From: Corallococcus terminator
Lineage (GTDB): Bacteria; Myxococcota; Myxococcia; Myxococcales; Myxococcaceae
DNA length: 64,000 nt
NCBI RefSeq assembly: GCF_003611635.1
Contig: NZ_RAVZ01000005.1
Span: 1-64,000 of the forward strand
Direction of reading: 5' to 3'
Positions within the stretch are counted from its first letter, which is position 1. Each line of letters opens with the position of its first letter. Shown piece by piece: positions 41,255 through 50,585 of the stretch. Under the pieces are notes generated by a model that searched no databases, was not told the DNA's origin, and worked only from the letters and a program-made list of their open reading frames with translations. Both the position numbers and the translations under genes were made by a program.

Positions 41255-42553
41255 ATGGATAGACGTCGGGGTGGACGCTCTCAATCTCGATTCGACCATC
41301 GACCTGAGCGCGAGGAGGAGCTGATGTCGGCGCGGGACGCGGCAGCGCTGCTCCGCGTGAAGCGCGCGACGCTGTACACCTACGTGAGCCGGGGACTGGT
41401 GCGGTGCTTTCCGGTGCACGATTCGAAGGAGAACCGTTACTCGCGCGCGGATGTGGAGCGGCTGAAGACGCGCCACGACGCGAGGGCGGGGCACGCGGCG
41501 GTGGCGGCCGGGGCGCTGCGGTGGGGCGAGCCCGTCATCGACTCCGCCGTGTCGCGGGTGGAGCCGCGGGGACTTGCGTACCGGGGAACCCATTCGGCGG
41601 TGGTGCTGGCGACGGAGGGCCGGTCCTTCGAGGACGTCGCGGAGCTGCTGTGGTCGGGCACGCTGCCAGAGCCCGGAGCAACGAGGTGGCGCGCGCCCCG
41701 GGTGCCCTTCCCTCCCGCGACGCTGGCGAAGCTCCTGCCGAAGGGGACCCCGCCCGCGAAGGTGCTGGCGACCCTGGTCTCCCTGATGGCGACACGGGAC
41801 ACGGTGCGCTTCGCGGCGCCCCCGGAGCAGGAGCTGGAGCGGGCCCGGAGCCTGCTGCGACAGCTTGCGGCCTGGGTGTGCGTGGCGCGGGCCCCGGCGC
41901 GCGTGACGCAAGCCCTGCGGGCGAAGAGCGTGGCGGCCTCCCTGGCGGTGGCGTGGGACGTGGCCTCGCCCCGGGCCCAGGCGGCGTTGGACCAGGCGCT
42001 GGTGCTGTGCGCGGATCACGAACTGAACGTGTCGACGTTCGCCGCGAGGGTGACGGCTTCGTCCGGTTCGGACCTGTACGCCTGCGTGGGCGCGGGAATG
42101 GCGGCGCTCTCCGGCGCCTGGCATGGCGGCGCCTGCGACCGCGTGGAGACGCTGCTCCGGGAGGTCGGTGCGCCGGAGCATGCAAGGGACGCGGTGTTCG
42201 CGCGCCTGCGCACCGGAGCGCTGGTGCCGGGCTTCGGGCACCGCCTGTATCCAGCGGGAGACCCCCGGACGCCCTGCCTGATTCAAGCCGCGCGGGAGCT
42301 GAAGCCAGACGCGCCCGGGGTCCGCGTGGCGTCCGCGGTGCTGGAGGTGATGCGGAAGGCAGGACACCCCGCGCCGTCGATGGAGGTCGGGCTGGTGATG
42401 CTGGCGAAGGCCCTGGGGCTGCCGGCGGGAGCGGCCTCCGCGGTGTTCGCGGTGGGGCGCTCGGCGGGCTGGGTGGCGCACATCCTGGAGCAGCGCGAAC
42501 AGGGCCACCTGCTGCGTCCCAGGGCCCGCTACGTGGGTCCACCCTCCTCCTGA
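41255..42553 (+). CDS. HTH-citrate synthase fusion protein
   Basis: A 432-residue protein. Residues about 24-72 form an excisionase/MerR-type helix-turn-helix (MSARDAAALLRVKRATLYTY, then VSRGLV). The rest is a citrate synthase fold: CADHELNVSTF carries the first catalytic histidine, GFGHRLYPAGDPR the second. The third residue, normally aspartate in PN-DF, appears as glutamate in PSMEVGL. Such fusions occur in several bacteria and are of unproven activity. An internal ATG at 41324 also has a good GAGGAGGAG ribosome site and could be the true start; the one used has GGAGG 6 bases upstream. Confidence 0.82.
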   Translation: MDRRRGGRSQSRFDHRPEREEELMSARDAAALLRVKRATLYTYVSRGLVRCFPVHDSKENRYSRADVERLKTRHDARAGHAAVAAGALRWGEPVIDSAVSRVEPRGLAYRGTHSAVVLATEGRSFEDVAELLWSGTLPEPGATRWRAPRVPFPPATLAKLLPKGTPPAKVLATLVSLMATRDTVRFAAPPEQELERARSLLRQLAAWVCVARAPARVTQALRAKSVAASLAVAWDVASPRAQAALDQALVLCADHELNVSTFAARVTASSGSDLYACVGAGMAALSGAWHGGACDRVETLLREVGAPEHARDAVFARLRTGALVPGFGHRLYPAGDPRTPCLIQAARELKPDAPGVRVASAVLEVMRKAGHPAPSMEVGLVMLAKALGLPAGAASAVFAVGRSAGWVAHILEQREQGHLLRPRARYVGPPSS

Positions 42554-42698
42554 ACCGGCAGGCGGACAGGCACGCGCAGGGACACAGGGGTCGCTGGGTG
42601 GGAGTGCGGCGCGGACCGCCGAAAGTAGTCGGGATGCGGTGCGGGATTCTCGCGGTTGATGGGAGCCATTGATGCCACTCTTTCAAAGGACCCACCGC

Positions 42699-43238
42699 AT
42701 GAAGATGACCGCACTGCTCACGTGCCTCCTGGGACTGTTGGCCGCCCTCCCCGCCAGCGCCTCTGACTCCGACTCCAAGGATGTGTTCGGTCAGGAGGTC
42801 CCCATCGGACAGGGCCGCCCCACGCTGGTGCTGTACACCAACCGAGGCACCCAGGAAGAGCTCCGTAAGCACGCCTACCAGTTCATCTATGAGATGCGCG
42901 CCGAGAAGCCCATCGTCGTCGTCCACGTGGACCTGCGCGACGTGCCGGGCCTCTTCAAGGGCATGGCCCAGAAGAAGATCCGCAAGGGCCACGACGAGTC
43001 GATCAGCGAGATGCGCGAGCTGTTCCGCAAGAAGGGCGAAGCCCCTCCCCCCGAACTGGAGTCGTCGCTCTACATGGTCGCGGACACCAAGGGTGAACCC
43101 CACCAGTCCATGGGCCTGAAGAAGGGCTTCGAACAGGTCTTCGCCCGGGTGCTGAACACCTCCGGCCAGGAACTCGCCCGGGGTCCCTTCTCAGAGAGCG
43201 TGCGGAAGCTCGGTCAGGTCATGATGGCGGCCCGGTAG
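42699..43238 (+). CDS. exported thioredoxin-fold-like protein
   Basis: A 179-residue protein with a signal peptide (MKMTALLTCLLGLLAALPAS, cleavage after SASA-like residues). The mature part resembles a thioredoxin-like fold of the YtfJ type: FGQEVPIGQGRPTLVLYTNR, then EKPIVVVHVDLRDVPGLFKG and SSLYMVADTKGEPHQSMG. There is no CXXC, so it is not a redox enzyme of the usual kind. AAAGGA lies 8 bases before the ATG at 42699. Function unknown. Confidence 0.62.
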   Translation: MKMTALLTCLLGLLAALPASASDSDSKDVFGQEVPIGQGRPTLVLYTNRGTQEELRKHAYQFIYEMRAEKPIVVVHVDLRDVPGLFKGMAQKKIRKGHDESISEMRELFRKKGEAPPPELESSLYMVADTKGEPHQSMGLKKGFEQVFARVLNTSGQELARGPFSESVRKLGQVMMAAR

Positions 43239-43289
43239 TACGCATCCACTCGGCGCTTGCCCGTTCATGGGTGGGGCTATGCTGCGCGC

Positions 43290-43838
43290 ATGCCCACGCA
43301 CTCCCCGCTGTCCTCCCGCCCTTCGAAGTTCGTCCCCGTCCTTCGCATCCCCGTCCTGCTGGCGACCGCCCTGATGACCATGGGAAGCGGGATGGGCAAT
43401 CCCGGCTGCGGCAGTGGCTCCAGTTCGTCCCCCGCGGAGCCGACGTGTGAGAAGGGCTGCGCCATCGCAGGCAGCTACCAGCTCGCGTTCGACGACGCCT
43501 CGCCGCTTCCGGACGGCTGCAAGGCGATGAACGTGACGCTGCCCAGGGGGCCGCTCGAGTTGAGCTACGCGAACACGGAGCTCACCGCCACGCTCAACGG
43601 CGTCGACCTGTCGGGCTACTACTACGGCGCGCCGGACCTGACGTTCCTGCTCGGTGGCAGCCACGACGTCACGGACAAGACCTGGTACCACGTCAGCTTG
43701 AAGGCCGACGTGTCGCCCTCTCCCGAAACGGACGCCACGCCCGTGACCCTCCGCGGCACCTACGAGGTGTCCACCTACACGAGCGAGGAGAACGGCCCCG
43801 CCTGTGTCTTCAGGCGCACCTACAAGGCATACAGATAG
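43290..43838 (+). CDS. hypothetical exported protein, possible lipoprotein
   Basis: A 182-residue protein with a long N-terminal hydrophobic segment (VLRIPVLLATALMTMGSG) followed by NPGCGSGSSSS, which may be a weak lipobox. The mature part has four further cysteines (PTCEKGCAIAG, DGCKAM, ACVFRR) and alternating beta-type sequence. No domain recognised. It stands alone between two other exported-protein genes. Confidence 0.58.
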   Translation: MPTHSPLSSRPSKFVPVLRIPVLLATALMTMGSGMGNPGCGSGSSSSPAEPTCEKGCAIAGSYQLAFDDASPLPDGCKAMNVTLPRGPLELSYANTELTATLNGVDLSGYYYGAPDLTFLLGGSHDVTDKTWYHVSLKADVSPSPETDATPVTLRGTYEVSTYTSEENGPACVFRRTYKAYR

Positions 43839-43958
43839 CGCTCGTGTTCCAGGCTCCGGCAGCGGGGCTGGAAAAAGCCCGCGAAGATGCAGCCACAGGG
43901 TGACTTCACGCGGATGAGGGACTGAACGCCCACGGCCCGTGCGGTAGCTTCGCAGGCC

Positions 43959-46730
43959 ATGCGATCCCCCCTCGTTGCATCCCTGTTGTCCCTGCTGCTG
44001 AGCGCACCGGCCTGGGCCACGGTGCCTGGCGGCTTCACCGAAACGAACTATTCGTCCAACACGCTGACCCCCGCCACCGGCATGGCGTGGGCTCCGGATG
44101 GTTCGGGCCGGCTGTTCGTCACCCTCAAGAACGGCACCATCCGGACGGTGGCGATGAAGGACGGCGTCCTGGAGACGCAGGCGGGCAGCCTGGTGACCCG
44201 CGTGTTCGCCACAGAGCCCACCGTCCACACCAACAGCGAGTGTGGCCTCATCGGCATCGCGTTCGACCCGAACTACGTGGTCAACCGCTACGTCTACTTC
44301 TTCGTCACCGTCTCCGCCTCCGAGCAGCGCATCGTCCGCTACACGGACTCCAACGGCACCGGCATCGCGCGCACGGAGGTCGTCCGCAACCTGCCCACCA
44401 CGGGCAACAACCATGATGGCGGCGGCATCGGCTTCGGCCCGGACGGCAAGCTGTACTGGGCCATTGGCGACCTGGGCAACGGCACGGGCGTGGACGCGGA
44501 CCTCACGTCGATGGCCTCCAAGGTGAGCCGCGCCAACCTGGACGGCACGCCCGCCAACGACAACCCGTTCAACGACGGCGTGGGTCCCAACAACGAATAC
44601 ATCTGGGCGCGCGGCTTCCGCAATCCGTTCACCCTCACCTTCCAGCCCACCACCGGCAACCTGTGGGTCAACACCGTGGGCACGGGCTACGAGCAGATCT
44701 TCGTCGCGGCCGCACGCAGCCACGCCGGCTACAACGACTACGAGAACAACCAGCCCGTCGGAAACAACTACATCACCCCCGTCATCAAGTACCGCACCAA
44801 CGGGACGGACACGCGCAACCTGATCGCCACGGGAGGCGCCGTGCGCACCGGGGGCGTCACCACCTTCACCACCACCAACTCGCATGGCTTCCGCAAGGGC
44901 GAGCGCATCACCTTCGAAGGCGTGGGCGACGCGAGCTTCAACGGCGACTTCTACGTCGCCAGCGCGGCCAACGCGCCCAATACCACCACCTTCACCGTGG
45001 CCCAGCCGGGGCTGCCCGACGCGAGCAGCGGCGGGGGCACCGCGCAGACGCAGGCCCTGGGCGGCTCCATCACCGGCGGCACCTTCTATGACGCCACCCT
45101 CTTCCCGCCGGAGTACCGCGGCAACTTCTTCTTCGGCGACTTCAACTCCGCGCAGGTGACCCGCGTCACGCTCGGCGGGGACGACTCCGTGGCGACGGTG
45201 GACGCGTGGGGTTCGAGCTTCAACTCCAACGTGGACATGTCCGTGGGCCCGGACGGAGCGCTCTACGCGCTCGGCTACACCAATGGCGTCGTGCGCCGGA
45301 TCACGCCGAGTTCGTCCGCGCAGAAGCTGGTCGTGACCTCGCTCAACCTGCGCCTCGTGGAGGGTGGGCGCGCGGCCTTCACCGTGCGGCTCTCCCAGGC
45401 GCCCACCGCGTCCGTGACGGTGCAGGTGACGCGGGCCCTGGGCGGCTCCGAGGACCTGAGCATCGCGAGCAGCACGCCCCTCACCTTCTCCCCGACGAAC
45501 TGGAGCGTGCCCCAGGTCGTCACGCTCGTGGCGGCGGAGGACGCGGACGCGGTCGCGGACACGGCCACCTTCGTGGTGTCGGCGGCGGGCCTTTCAGATG
45601 AGTCCGTGGTGGCCACCACCATCGACAACAACGCTGCCCGGCTGGTGCTGTCCACCACGCGGTTGATCGTCCCCGAGGCCGGCACCGCGACGTTCGGCGT
45701 GTCGCTCTCCCAGCAGCCCTCGTCGAATGTCACCGTCACCGTGGCGCGCACCCAGGGCGACGAGGACATCACCGTGGACGCCGGGGCCACGCTGAGCTTC
45801 ACCACCTCCGACTGGGCCACGCCCAAGAACGTCACGCTGCGGGCCGCGGCGGACGCGGACAACGTGGACGGCGTCGCCACCATCACGCTCGCCATCCCGG
45901 GCCAGGATGCGCGCTCCCTGGAGGCGGTGGAGGCGGATGACGAACCGCTCCCCCCCTCCATCACCTCCACGCCCGGCCTGTCCGCCGTGGTGGGCGTCGC
46001 CTACCCGTATGACGTGGAGGCCGTGGGCCGTCCGGCGCCGACCTACGCGCTGGTGGGCACGGTGCCTCCGGGCATGGCCCTGGACGCGACCACCGGCCTC
46101 ATCACCTGGACGCCCTCCGCGGCGGGCACCTTCGACGTGACCGTGCGCGCGAGCAATGGCGTGGTACCGAACGCGGACCAGAACTTCACCCTCACGGTGA
46201 AGCTGGATGAGCCGCCGCGCGCCATCCTCACGCGGCCCACCGAGGGCGAGCGCGTGTCCGGCGCCATGGCGGAGTTCTTCGGCGACTGCGTGGACGACGT
46301 GGGCTGCACGCGCGCCGAGTTCTTCGTGGACGGCGTCGAGTTCTACACGGACATCCGGTCCGACAATCACTTCCACTTCGGCGGCGAACACAACCGCTGG
46401 GACACCACCGGACTCCCGACGGGCCTGCACACCGTGCGGTTCGTCGTGGTGGACACCGCCGGAGCGCGAGCCGAACAGCAGGTGACGGTGTGCGTCGGGG
46501 ACGCGCCGTGTGAAACGGCGCAGCCTGACGCGGGCACCGACTCGGACGCGGGCATGGGCTCGGACGCAGGCATGGGCTCGGACGCTGGCACTCCGGACGC
46601 CGGGGCCCAGAAGCCTCCGCCCGTGGAAGATGAATCCGGCTGCGGCTGCGGCGCGGCCCCGGTGGCGCCGCTCGCGTGGCTGGCACTCGCCGCGCTGGCG
46701 TTCCGGCGGAAGCGGGCGCGCGCGGAGTAG
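43959..46730 (+). CDS. glucose/sorbosone dehydrogenase-like protein with MYXO-CTERM tail
   Basis: A 923-residue surface protein. A signal peptide (LVASLLSLLLSAPAWA) is followed by a six-bladed beta-propeller of the soluble aldose dehydrogenase family (GLIGIAFDPNYVVNRYVYFF, NNHDGGGIGFGPDGKLYWAI, EYIWARGFRNPFTLTF). Two Calx-beta-like repeats come next (VVTSLNLRLVEGGRAAFTVR and its partner), then a cadherin-like Ig domain (ITSTPGLSAVVGVAYPYDVE). A D-A-G-rich linker precedes CGCGAAPVAPLAWLALAALA and an RRKR end, the MYXO-CTERM sorting tail. It probably oxidises sugars at the cell surface with PQQ, or only binds them. Confidence 0.88.
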   Translation: MRSPLVASLLSLLLSAPAWATVPGGFTETNYSSNTLTPATGMAWAPDGSGRLFVTLKNGTIRTVAMKDGVLETQAGSLVTRVFATEPTVHTNSECGLIGIAFDPNYVVNRYVYFFVTVSASEQRIVRYTDSNGTGIARTEVVRNLPTTGNNHDGGGIGFGPDGKLYWAIGDLGNGTGVDADLTSMASKVSRANLDGTPANDNPFNDGVGPNNEYIWARGFRNPFTLTFQPTTGNLWVNTVGTGYEQIFVAAARSHAGYNDYENNQPVGNNYITPVIKYRTNGTDTRNLIATGGAVRTGGVTTFTTTNSHGFRKGERITFEGVGDASFNGDFYVASAANAPNTTTFTVAQPGLPDASSGGGTAQTQALGGSITGGTFYDATLFPPEYRGNFFFGDFNSAQVTRVTLGGDDSVATVDAWGSSFNSNVDMSVGPDGALYALGYTNGVVRRITPSSSAQKLVVTSLNLRLVEGGRAAFTVRLSQAPTASVTVQVTRALGGSEDLSIASSTPLTFSPTNWSVPQVVTLVAAEDADAVADTATFVVSAAGLSDESVVATTIDNNAARLVLSTTRLIVPEAGTATFGVSLSQQPSSNVTVTVARTQGDEDITVDAGATLSFTTSDWATPKNVTLRAAADADNVDGVATITLAIPGQDARSLEAVEADDEPLPPSITSTPGLSAVVGVAYPYDVEAVGRPAPTYALVGTVPPGMALDATTGLITWTPSAAGTFDVTVRASNGVVPNADQNFTLTVKLDEPPRAILTRPTEGERVSGAMAEFFGDCVDDVGCTRAEFFVDGVEFYTDIRSDNHFHFGGEHNRWDTTGLPTGLHTVRFVVVDTAGARAEQQVTVCVGDAPCETAQPDAGTDSDAGMGSDAGMGSDAGTPDAGAQKPPPVEDESGCGCGAAPVAPLAWLALAALAFRRKRARAE

Positions 46731-46761
46731 TCGCAGGCGGGCTTGAGCCCTGGCTGGACCT

Positions 46762-46796
46762 GAAGCCCGGTGTCCCCACGAGGGTCACCGGGCTTC
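46762..46796 (+). terminator. hairpin terminator
   Basis: GAAGCCCGGTG (46762-46772) and CACCGGGCTTC (46786-46796) form a perfect 11-bp stem followed by GTGTCTTT, 31 bases after the MYXO-CTERM gene. Confidence 0.8.
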
Positions 46797-46884
46797 GTGT
46801 CTTTCGACGCCCCCCGCCTTCGCGCTCGGCCGTTGTTGCGACACACGCTGTAGCGGGCGCGGAACGGCGGTCACGGCGCCAGGC

Positions 46885-47403
46885 TCAGGCGGGCACGTAC
46901 AGCCTGCTGGGGACGCCTTCGTAGTCGATGATGCGGTCGAGCCTCATCCCGAGCCGCGTCGCGACACGAATGGAGGCCTCGTTCTCCGGGTGGATGACGG
47001 CCACGACGGGGGTTTCCGGCAGGTGTTCGCGGGCCAGGGCCAGGGAGGCCCGGGCCAGCTCCGTCGCATACCCGGAGCCCCACGCCTTCGGAGCGAAGCG
47101 GTAGGCGAGGTTCAACACCTGCTGGCCTTCGAGCACCTTGTGGCGCAAGCCGCCGAAGCCCACGAGCACTCCCGGGTCGTCGATCCGCTCCACCACCCAG
47201 TACCCGAGCCCCCGGTCCGACCAGTCGCCCAGCCACACGGCCAGTTGCGTCTTCGCGGCGTCCAGCGAGCGCATGTGCCCGGAGACAGTGTAGCGGTTCG
47301 TCTCCGGATCCCCATGGAGGGCGAACACCGCCTCCACGTCGCTCGCGTGAACGGCGCGCAGTCGCAGCCGTTCGGTGGTCAGGTGCTCGAAAGCCTGGGT
47401 CAT
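46885..47403 (-). CDS. GNAT-family N-acetyltransferase (RimJ-like)
   Basis: A 172-residue acetyltransferase of the Acetyltransf_3 / RimJ-RimL group: EHLTTERLRLRAVHASDVEA at the start, YWVVERIDDPGVLVGFGGLR, YRFAPKAWGSGYATELARAS (acetyl-CoA loop with W-x-G-Y-A-T/E) and IHPENEASIRVATRLGMR. The ATG at 47403 coincides with the start of homology. It likely acetylates a protein N-terminus or small amine. It is monocistronic. Confidence 0.87.
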   Translation of the reverse strand: MTQAFEHLTTERLRLRAVHASDVEAVFALHGDPETNRYTVSGHMRSLDAAKTQLAVWLGDWSDRGLGYWVVERIDDPGVLVGFGGLRHKVLEGQQVLNLAYRFAPKAWGSGYATELARASLALAREHLPETPVVAVIHPENEASIRVATRLGMRLDRIIDYEGVPSRLYVPA

Positions 47404-47723
47404 GATCCGCAGCCTGCATGCAGTGCGGCTCCGCACGCCACCACGTTCATTCTCGCGAGGGACGACCCGCACCTCCTCGGTCTCCTCCCCCTCCACATCG
47501 GCCGGGTCCCCGTCGCGGGCTGGACGCATACACAGGATGTGCTGAAAGAACACCGACCCCCACCGTGAGGTCACTGCTCATGCCAGAGCAGCCACCTGGC
47601 ACGGAGGCCTCTGCCCTGGTGGCGGCGCCACAGTGACACGCCCTGTTGGGCGATTGTGGGTTGACCTTCTCCACCCCAGATCCTTGCCAGCCAAGCAGCC
47701 ATCACCCACACGGAGAGGCAAGA
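47404..47723. other. divergent intergenic region
   Basis: 320 bases between the acetyltransferase (minus) and the DUF3494 lipoprotein (plus). No gene is supported. A TGGCAC near 47600 is not followed by TTGC at the required distance, so I do not call a sigma-54 promoter. Confidence 0.4.
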
Positions 47724-49301
47724 ATGAGAGAGCCCCAGATTCAAATGCGGGCGGTTGGACGCATGTTCACAACATTGATTTCCCTTATCGGGGCCATGGC
47801 GCTCCTTCCCGCCTGTGGCAGTGTTCAAGAGGTGCGTGAGGGGGAGGAGCCTGGTGTCTCCGAGGCAGCCATCGCCGTCGCGCCGCCGCTGGGCACGGCC
47901 CAGAGCTTCGCCGTGCTGGGTGCGACAACGGTGACCAACACCGGTCCGACCGTCATCACAGGGGACCTGGGTGTCAGCCCGGGCACCGCGATCACAGGCT
48001 TCCCTCCTGGGAACGTCATCGGGACGATTCACGCGATGGACGCGGCGGCGGCCCAGGCCCGGAACGACGCCGCGGTGGCGTACGCCAACCTGGCGGGGCA
48101 GGCGTGCGACTTCACGTTTCCGACCTCGGAGCTTGGGGGGCTGACGCTCGGGCCGGGCGTCTACTGCTTCGCAACCGGCGCGGCCACGCTCAACGGAACG
48201 CTCACGCTCAATGCACTGGGTAACCCCAATGCCGTCTGGGTCTTCAAGACCGCGAGCACCCTGATCACGGGGAGCAATTCGAACGTCCTGCTGATCAACG
48301 GCGCTCAGCCCCGCAACGTCTTCTGGCAGGTGGGAAGCTCCGCGACCCTCGGCACGAACTCCACCTTCGCCGGGAACATCCTCGCGCTCACGAGCATCAC
48401 CGTGACGACCAGCGTGGCTGTCAACGGGAGAGCCCTGGCGCTGAATGGCGCGGTCACGTTGGACTCCAACACGATCACCGTCGATGTGGGTGGCGGGCCG
48501 GTCCCCCCCGGTTCTCCCACCCTCAGCAAGGCCTTCACCCCTTCCATCATCTCGGCGGGCGGCGCTTCGAACTTGACCATCACCTTGAGCAACCCCAACC
48601 CGGCGATCGCCCTCCTGACGGCGCCGCTCGTTGATACGTTGGCTGCCGGTTTGACGGTCGCCGGCACGGGCAGCACCACGTGCGGCGGGCTCGTCACGGC
48701 CAGCGCGAACACGGTGACGCTGCTTGGCGGCTTCATCCCGGCCAACGGCTCCTGCACCGTGACGGTGCCCGTGACCTCCCCTGTCGCCGGCCGCTTCGTC
48801 AACATCCTGCCCGCGGGCGCCCTGCGGACGACCAGGGGCAACAACGCGGCCCCCGCCGTCGCGCTCCTGATTGTCACCCCCGGTGCTGGCGTTGCCGCGC
48901 CCACGGTCACCAAGTGCTTCAGCCCCTCCACCATCAAAGAGGGTGGCACCTCGACCCTGGTCATCACCCTGACCAACCCGAACAGCACGCCCGCGGCCCT
49001 GACGGCGCCGCTCATCGATACGCTGCCTGCCGGTTTGACGACCCTCCCCGGCCCGGCCGCCAACACGTGCGGCGGAGTCGTCACGACCACCCCATACGAG
49101 GTGACACTGAAGAGAGGCTCGATTCCGGCCAACGGCTTCTGCACGGTGACCGTGAATGTGACCGCGAAGAATGAGGGCAGCTACTGCAATGAGATCCCGC
49201 GGGGCGCCCTCCAGACCGACAAGGGCAGCAACCTGGAACCGGCCACGGCAACCCTGACCGTCAAGCACCGCACGAAGCCCCCTCCCAAGGTCACCGAGTA
49301 A
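47724..49301 (+). CDS. DUF3494 (ice-binding fold) lipoprotein with DUF11-like repeats
   Basis: A 525-residue lipoprotein (lipobox LLPAC near residue 31). Residues about 55-260 are a DUF3494 beta-solenoid: SFAVLGATTVTNTGPTVITG, DLGVSPGTAITGFPPGNV, then VYCFATGAATLNGTLTLNA and NVFWQVGSSATLGTNSTFAG. This fold is known from ice-binding and adhesion proteins. Two DUF11-like repeats follow, each with PSxIxxGGxSxLxITLxNPN and a CGGxVT segment. In a soil myxobacterium, adhesion or surface binding is as likely as ice binding. A strong hairpin lies downstream. Confidence 0.87.
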   Translation: MREPQIQMRAVGRMFTTLISLIGAMALLPACGSVQEVREGEEPGVSEAAIAVAPPLGTAQSFAVLGATTVTNTGPTVITGDLGVSPGTAITGFPPGNVIGTIHAMDAAAAQARNDAAVAYANLAGQACDFTFPTSELGGLTLGPGVYCFATGAATLNGTLTLNALGNPNAVWVFKTASTLITGSNSNVLLINGAQPRNVFWQVGSSATLGTNSTFAGNILALTSITVTTSVAVNGRALALNGAVTLDSNTITVDVGGGPVPPGSPTLSKAFTPSIISAGGASNLTITLSNPNPAIALLTAPLVDTLAAGLTVAGTGSTTCGGLVTASANTVTLLGGFIPANGSCTVTVPVTSPVAGRFVNILPAGALRTTRGNNAAPAVALLIVTPGAGVAAPTVTKCFSPSTIKEGGTSTLVITLTNPNSTPAALTAPLIDTLPAGLTTLPGPAANTCGGVVTTTPYEVTLKRGSIPANGFCTVTVNVTAKNEGSYCNEIPRGALQTDKGSNLEPATATLTVKHRTKPPPKVTE

Positions 49302-49415
49302 TTGACCACGCCGCGGGTCGACGACTTCCCCAACCAGCGGACGCCACCCTGAGCGTCTACTGACGGCAGGTCCCTTCCTCGACGGGATCGGATCTCGTCA
49401 AGGCAGGTGAAGCGC

Positions 49416-49450
49416 GGGGCTGGACGGGCCACACCGTCCAGCCCCGTTTG
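49416..49450 (+). terminator. strong terminator, repeat copy A
   Basis: GGGGCTGGACGG (49416-49427) and CCGTCCAGCCCC (49434-49445) form a perfect 12-bp stem, loop of 6, then GTTTGTTC. The same hairpin recurs at 51641. Confidence 0.88.
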
Positions 49451-49510
49451 TTCTTGTCGGCTTGCCCTGAGGGACACGTGCGGTGCCGCCCGGCACGCCA
49501 CCGGGCTCCC

Positions 49511-50374
49511 TCAGGGCATCACACTCCCCTTCCGGACCGCCCATCCGTCTGGCGTCTCCTCCAGGAGGAGCTGCACGGTCCCGGACAGTGACGCCCTGCG
49601 CTCACCGGAATGGATCCTGTATCTGAAGTGCCACGTCTCAAGGCCCCAGGTGATCTCTTCGAGGGTGAGCTTGATGCCCTCGCGGAGGTCGTGTCCCCCG
49701 CTTCGCAGCGTCCAGCCCGGAACGTGGAGGACCTCCTCGATGGGCGCATCCAGGGAGAAGGGCTGGGTCCAGAGGGCACAGAGGCGGTGGGGGGTCTTCT
49801 CCATCAGGCGCTCCAGCACCCAGGCCACGGCGCACTGGAGGCGCGGCCCATCCTCCTCTCGTTCACGAATCGCAGCATCCCACTGCGCACCTACCGGGCG
49901 AGGACCGCCATCCAGCGCCGCGCTCCTGTAGGACGACCGATGCGCCTCCACGAGGGGACTGCGCACCTCGGGCCCCCGCACCTTGCGCAGGGTGCGGACC
50001 GGGGTGTGCGCAATCGTGGACTCCACGGAGGACAACCCCGCCACGGACTCCAGGTGCCACCAGCGATCGAAGGTCGCCACGGTCAGCGGCGCAGGGCCCA
50101 GCAGCTCCGAGAGCACCCGCCGCGTCACCGCGTCAGGGTCCACCGTGGAGTCCGGACTGGCGCGCTCCAGGTCGCGCAGGAAGCTGGCGAGGACCGCGAG
50201 CTTGAGGAACGTCTGCTCGTCCTCGCCCTGCCCTTCGTAGTCATGATCCCCGACCTCCCGCTGACTCCAGAGGTTCGGACGCTCCAGTCGCATCCACGCG
50301 GGAACGTCTCGCTCCTTCAGCCACGCTAGGAGCGCTGGCGTGGGGCGCAGCACGTAGAACGCATCCATCAACAT
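49511..50374 (-). CDS. hypothetical protein
   Basis: A 287-residue soluble protein. No family recognised. It begins MLMDAFYVLRPTPALLAWLK and contains LKLAVLASFLRDLERASPDS, FDRWWHLESVAGLSSVESTI and a beta-rich end (WTLRSGGHDLREGIKLTLEE, then LSGTVQLLLEETPDGWAVRK). No signal peptide, membrane segment or cysteine motif is visible. The start is uncertain: ATGs at 50374 and 50368 both lack a well-spaced ribosome site, GGAGG being 13 bases away. Confidence 0.55.
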   Translation of the reverse strand: MLMDAFYVLRPTPALLAWLKERDVPAWMRLERPNLWSQREVGDHDYEGQGEDEQTFLKLAVLASFLRDLERASPDSTVDPDAVTRRVLSELLGPAPLTVATFDRWWHLESVAGLSSVESTIAHTPVRTLRKVRGPEVRSPLVEAHRSSYRSAALDGGPRPVGAQWDAAIREREEDGPRLQCAVAWVLERLMEKTPHRLCALWTQPFSLDAPIEEVLHVPGWTLRSGGHDLREGIKLTLEEITWGLETWHFRYRIHSGERRASLSGTVQLLLEETPDGWAVRKGSVMP

Positions 50375-50585
50375 CGGCAAGAGCGACCTCCATCCGCGGA
50401 CGCCGCCAAGGGTAGCCGCTCCCGGGTCTTGACCGTGAAGGTACGCCCCTGAAGACAGAGCAGGGCTGTGCCCCTGAACTCGCTCCACGGATGTCACTTG
50501 GGGATCGTGTCCCGACAGAAGGGGGTGTGGTAGCCATTCCGTTGCATGCGACAGCGGCGGCCGTGAACCGCTCGGAGGGAGAATC

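Noticed and set aside
46530-46610. Short tandem repeats resembling a CRISPR or minisatellite
   Set aside because: They encode the D-A-G-M/T-rich linker in frame within the MYXO-CTERM protein; no spacers are present.
47597-47615. TGGCAC as the -24 element of another sigma-54 promoter
   Set aside because: No TTGC or GC at the correct distance downstream.
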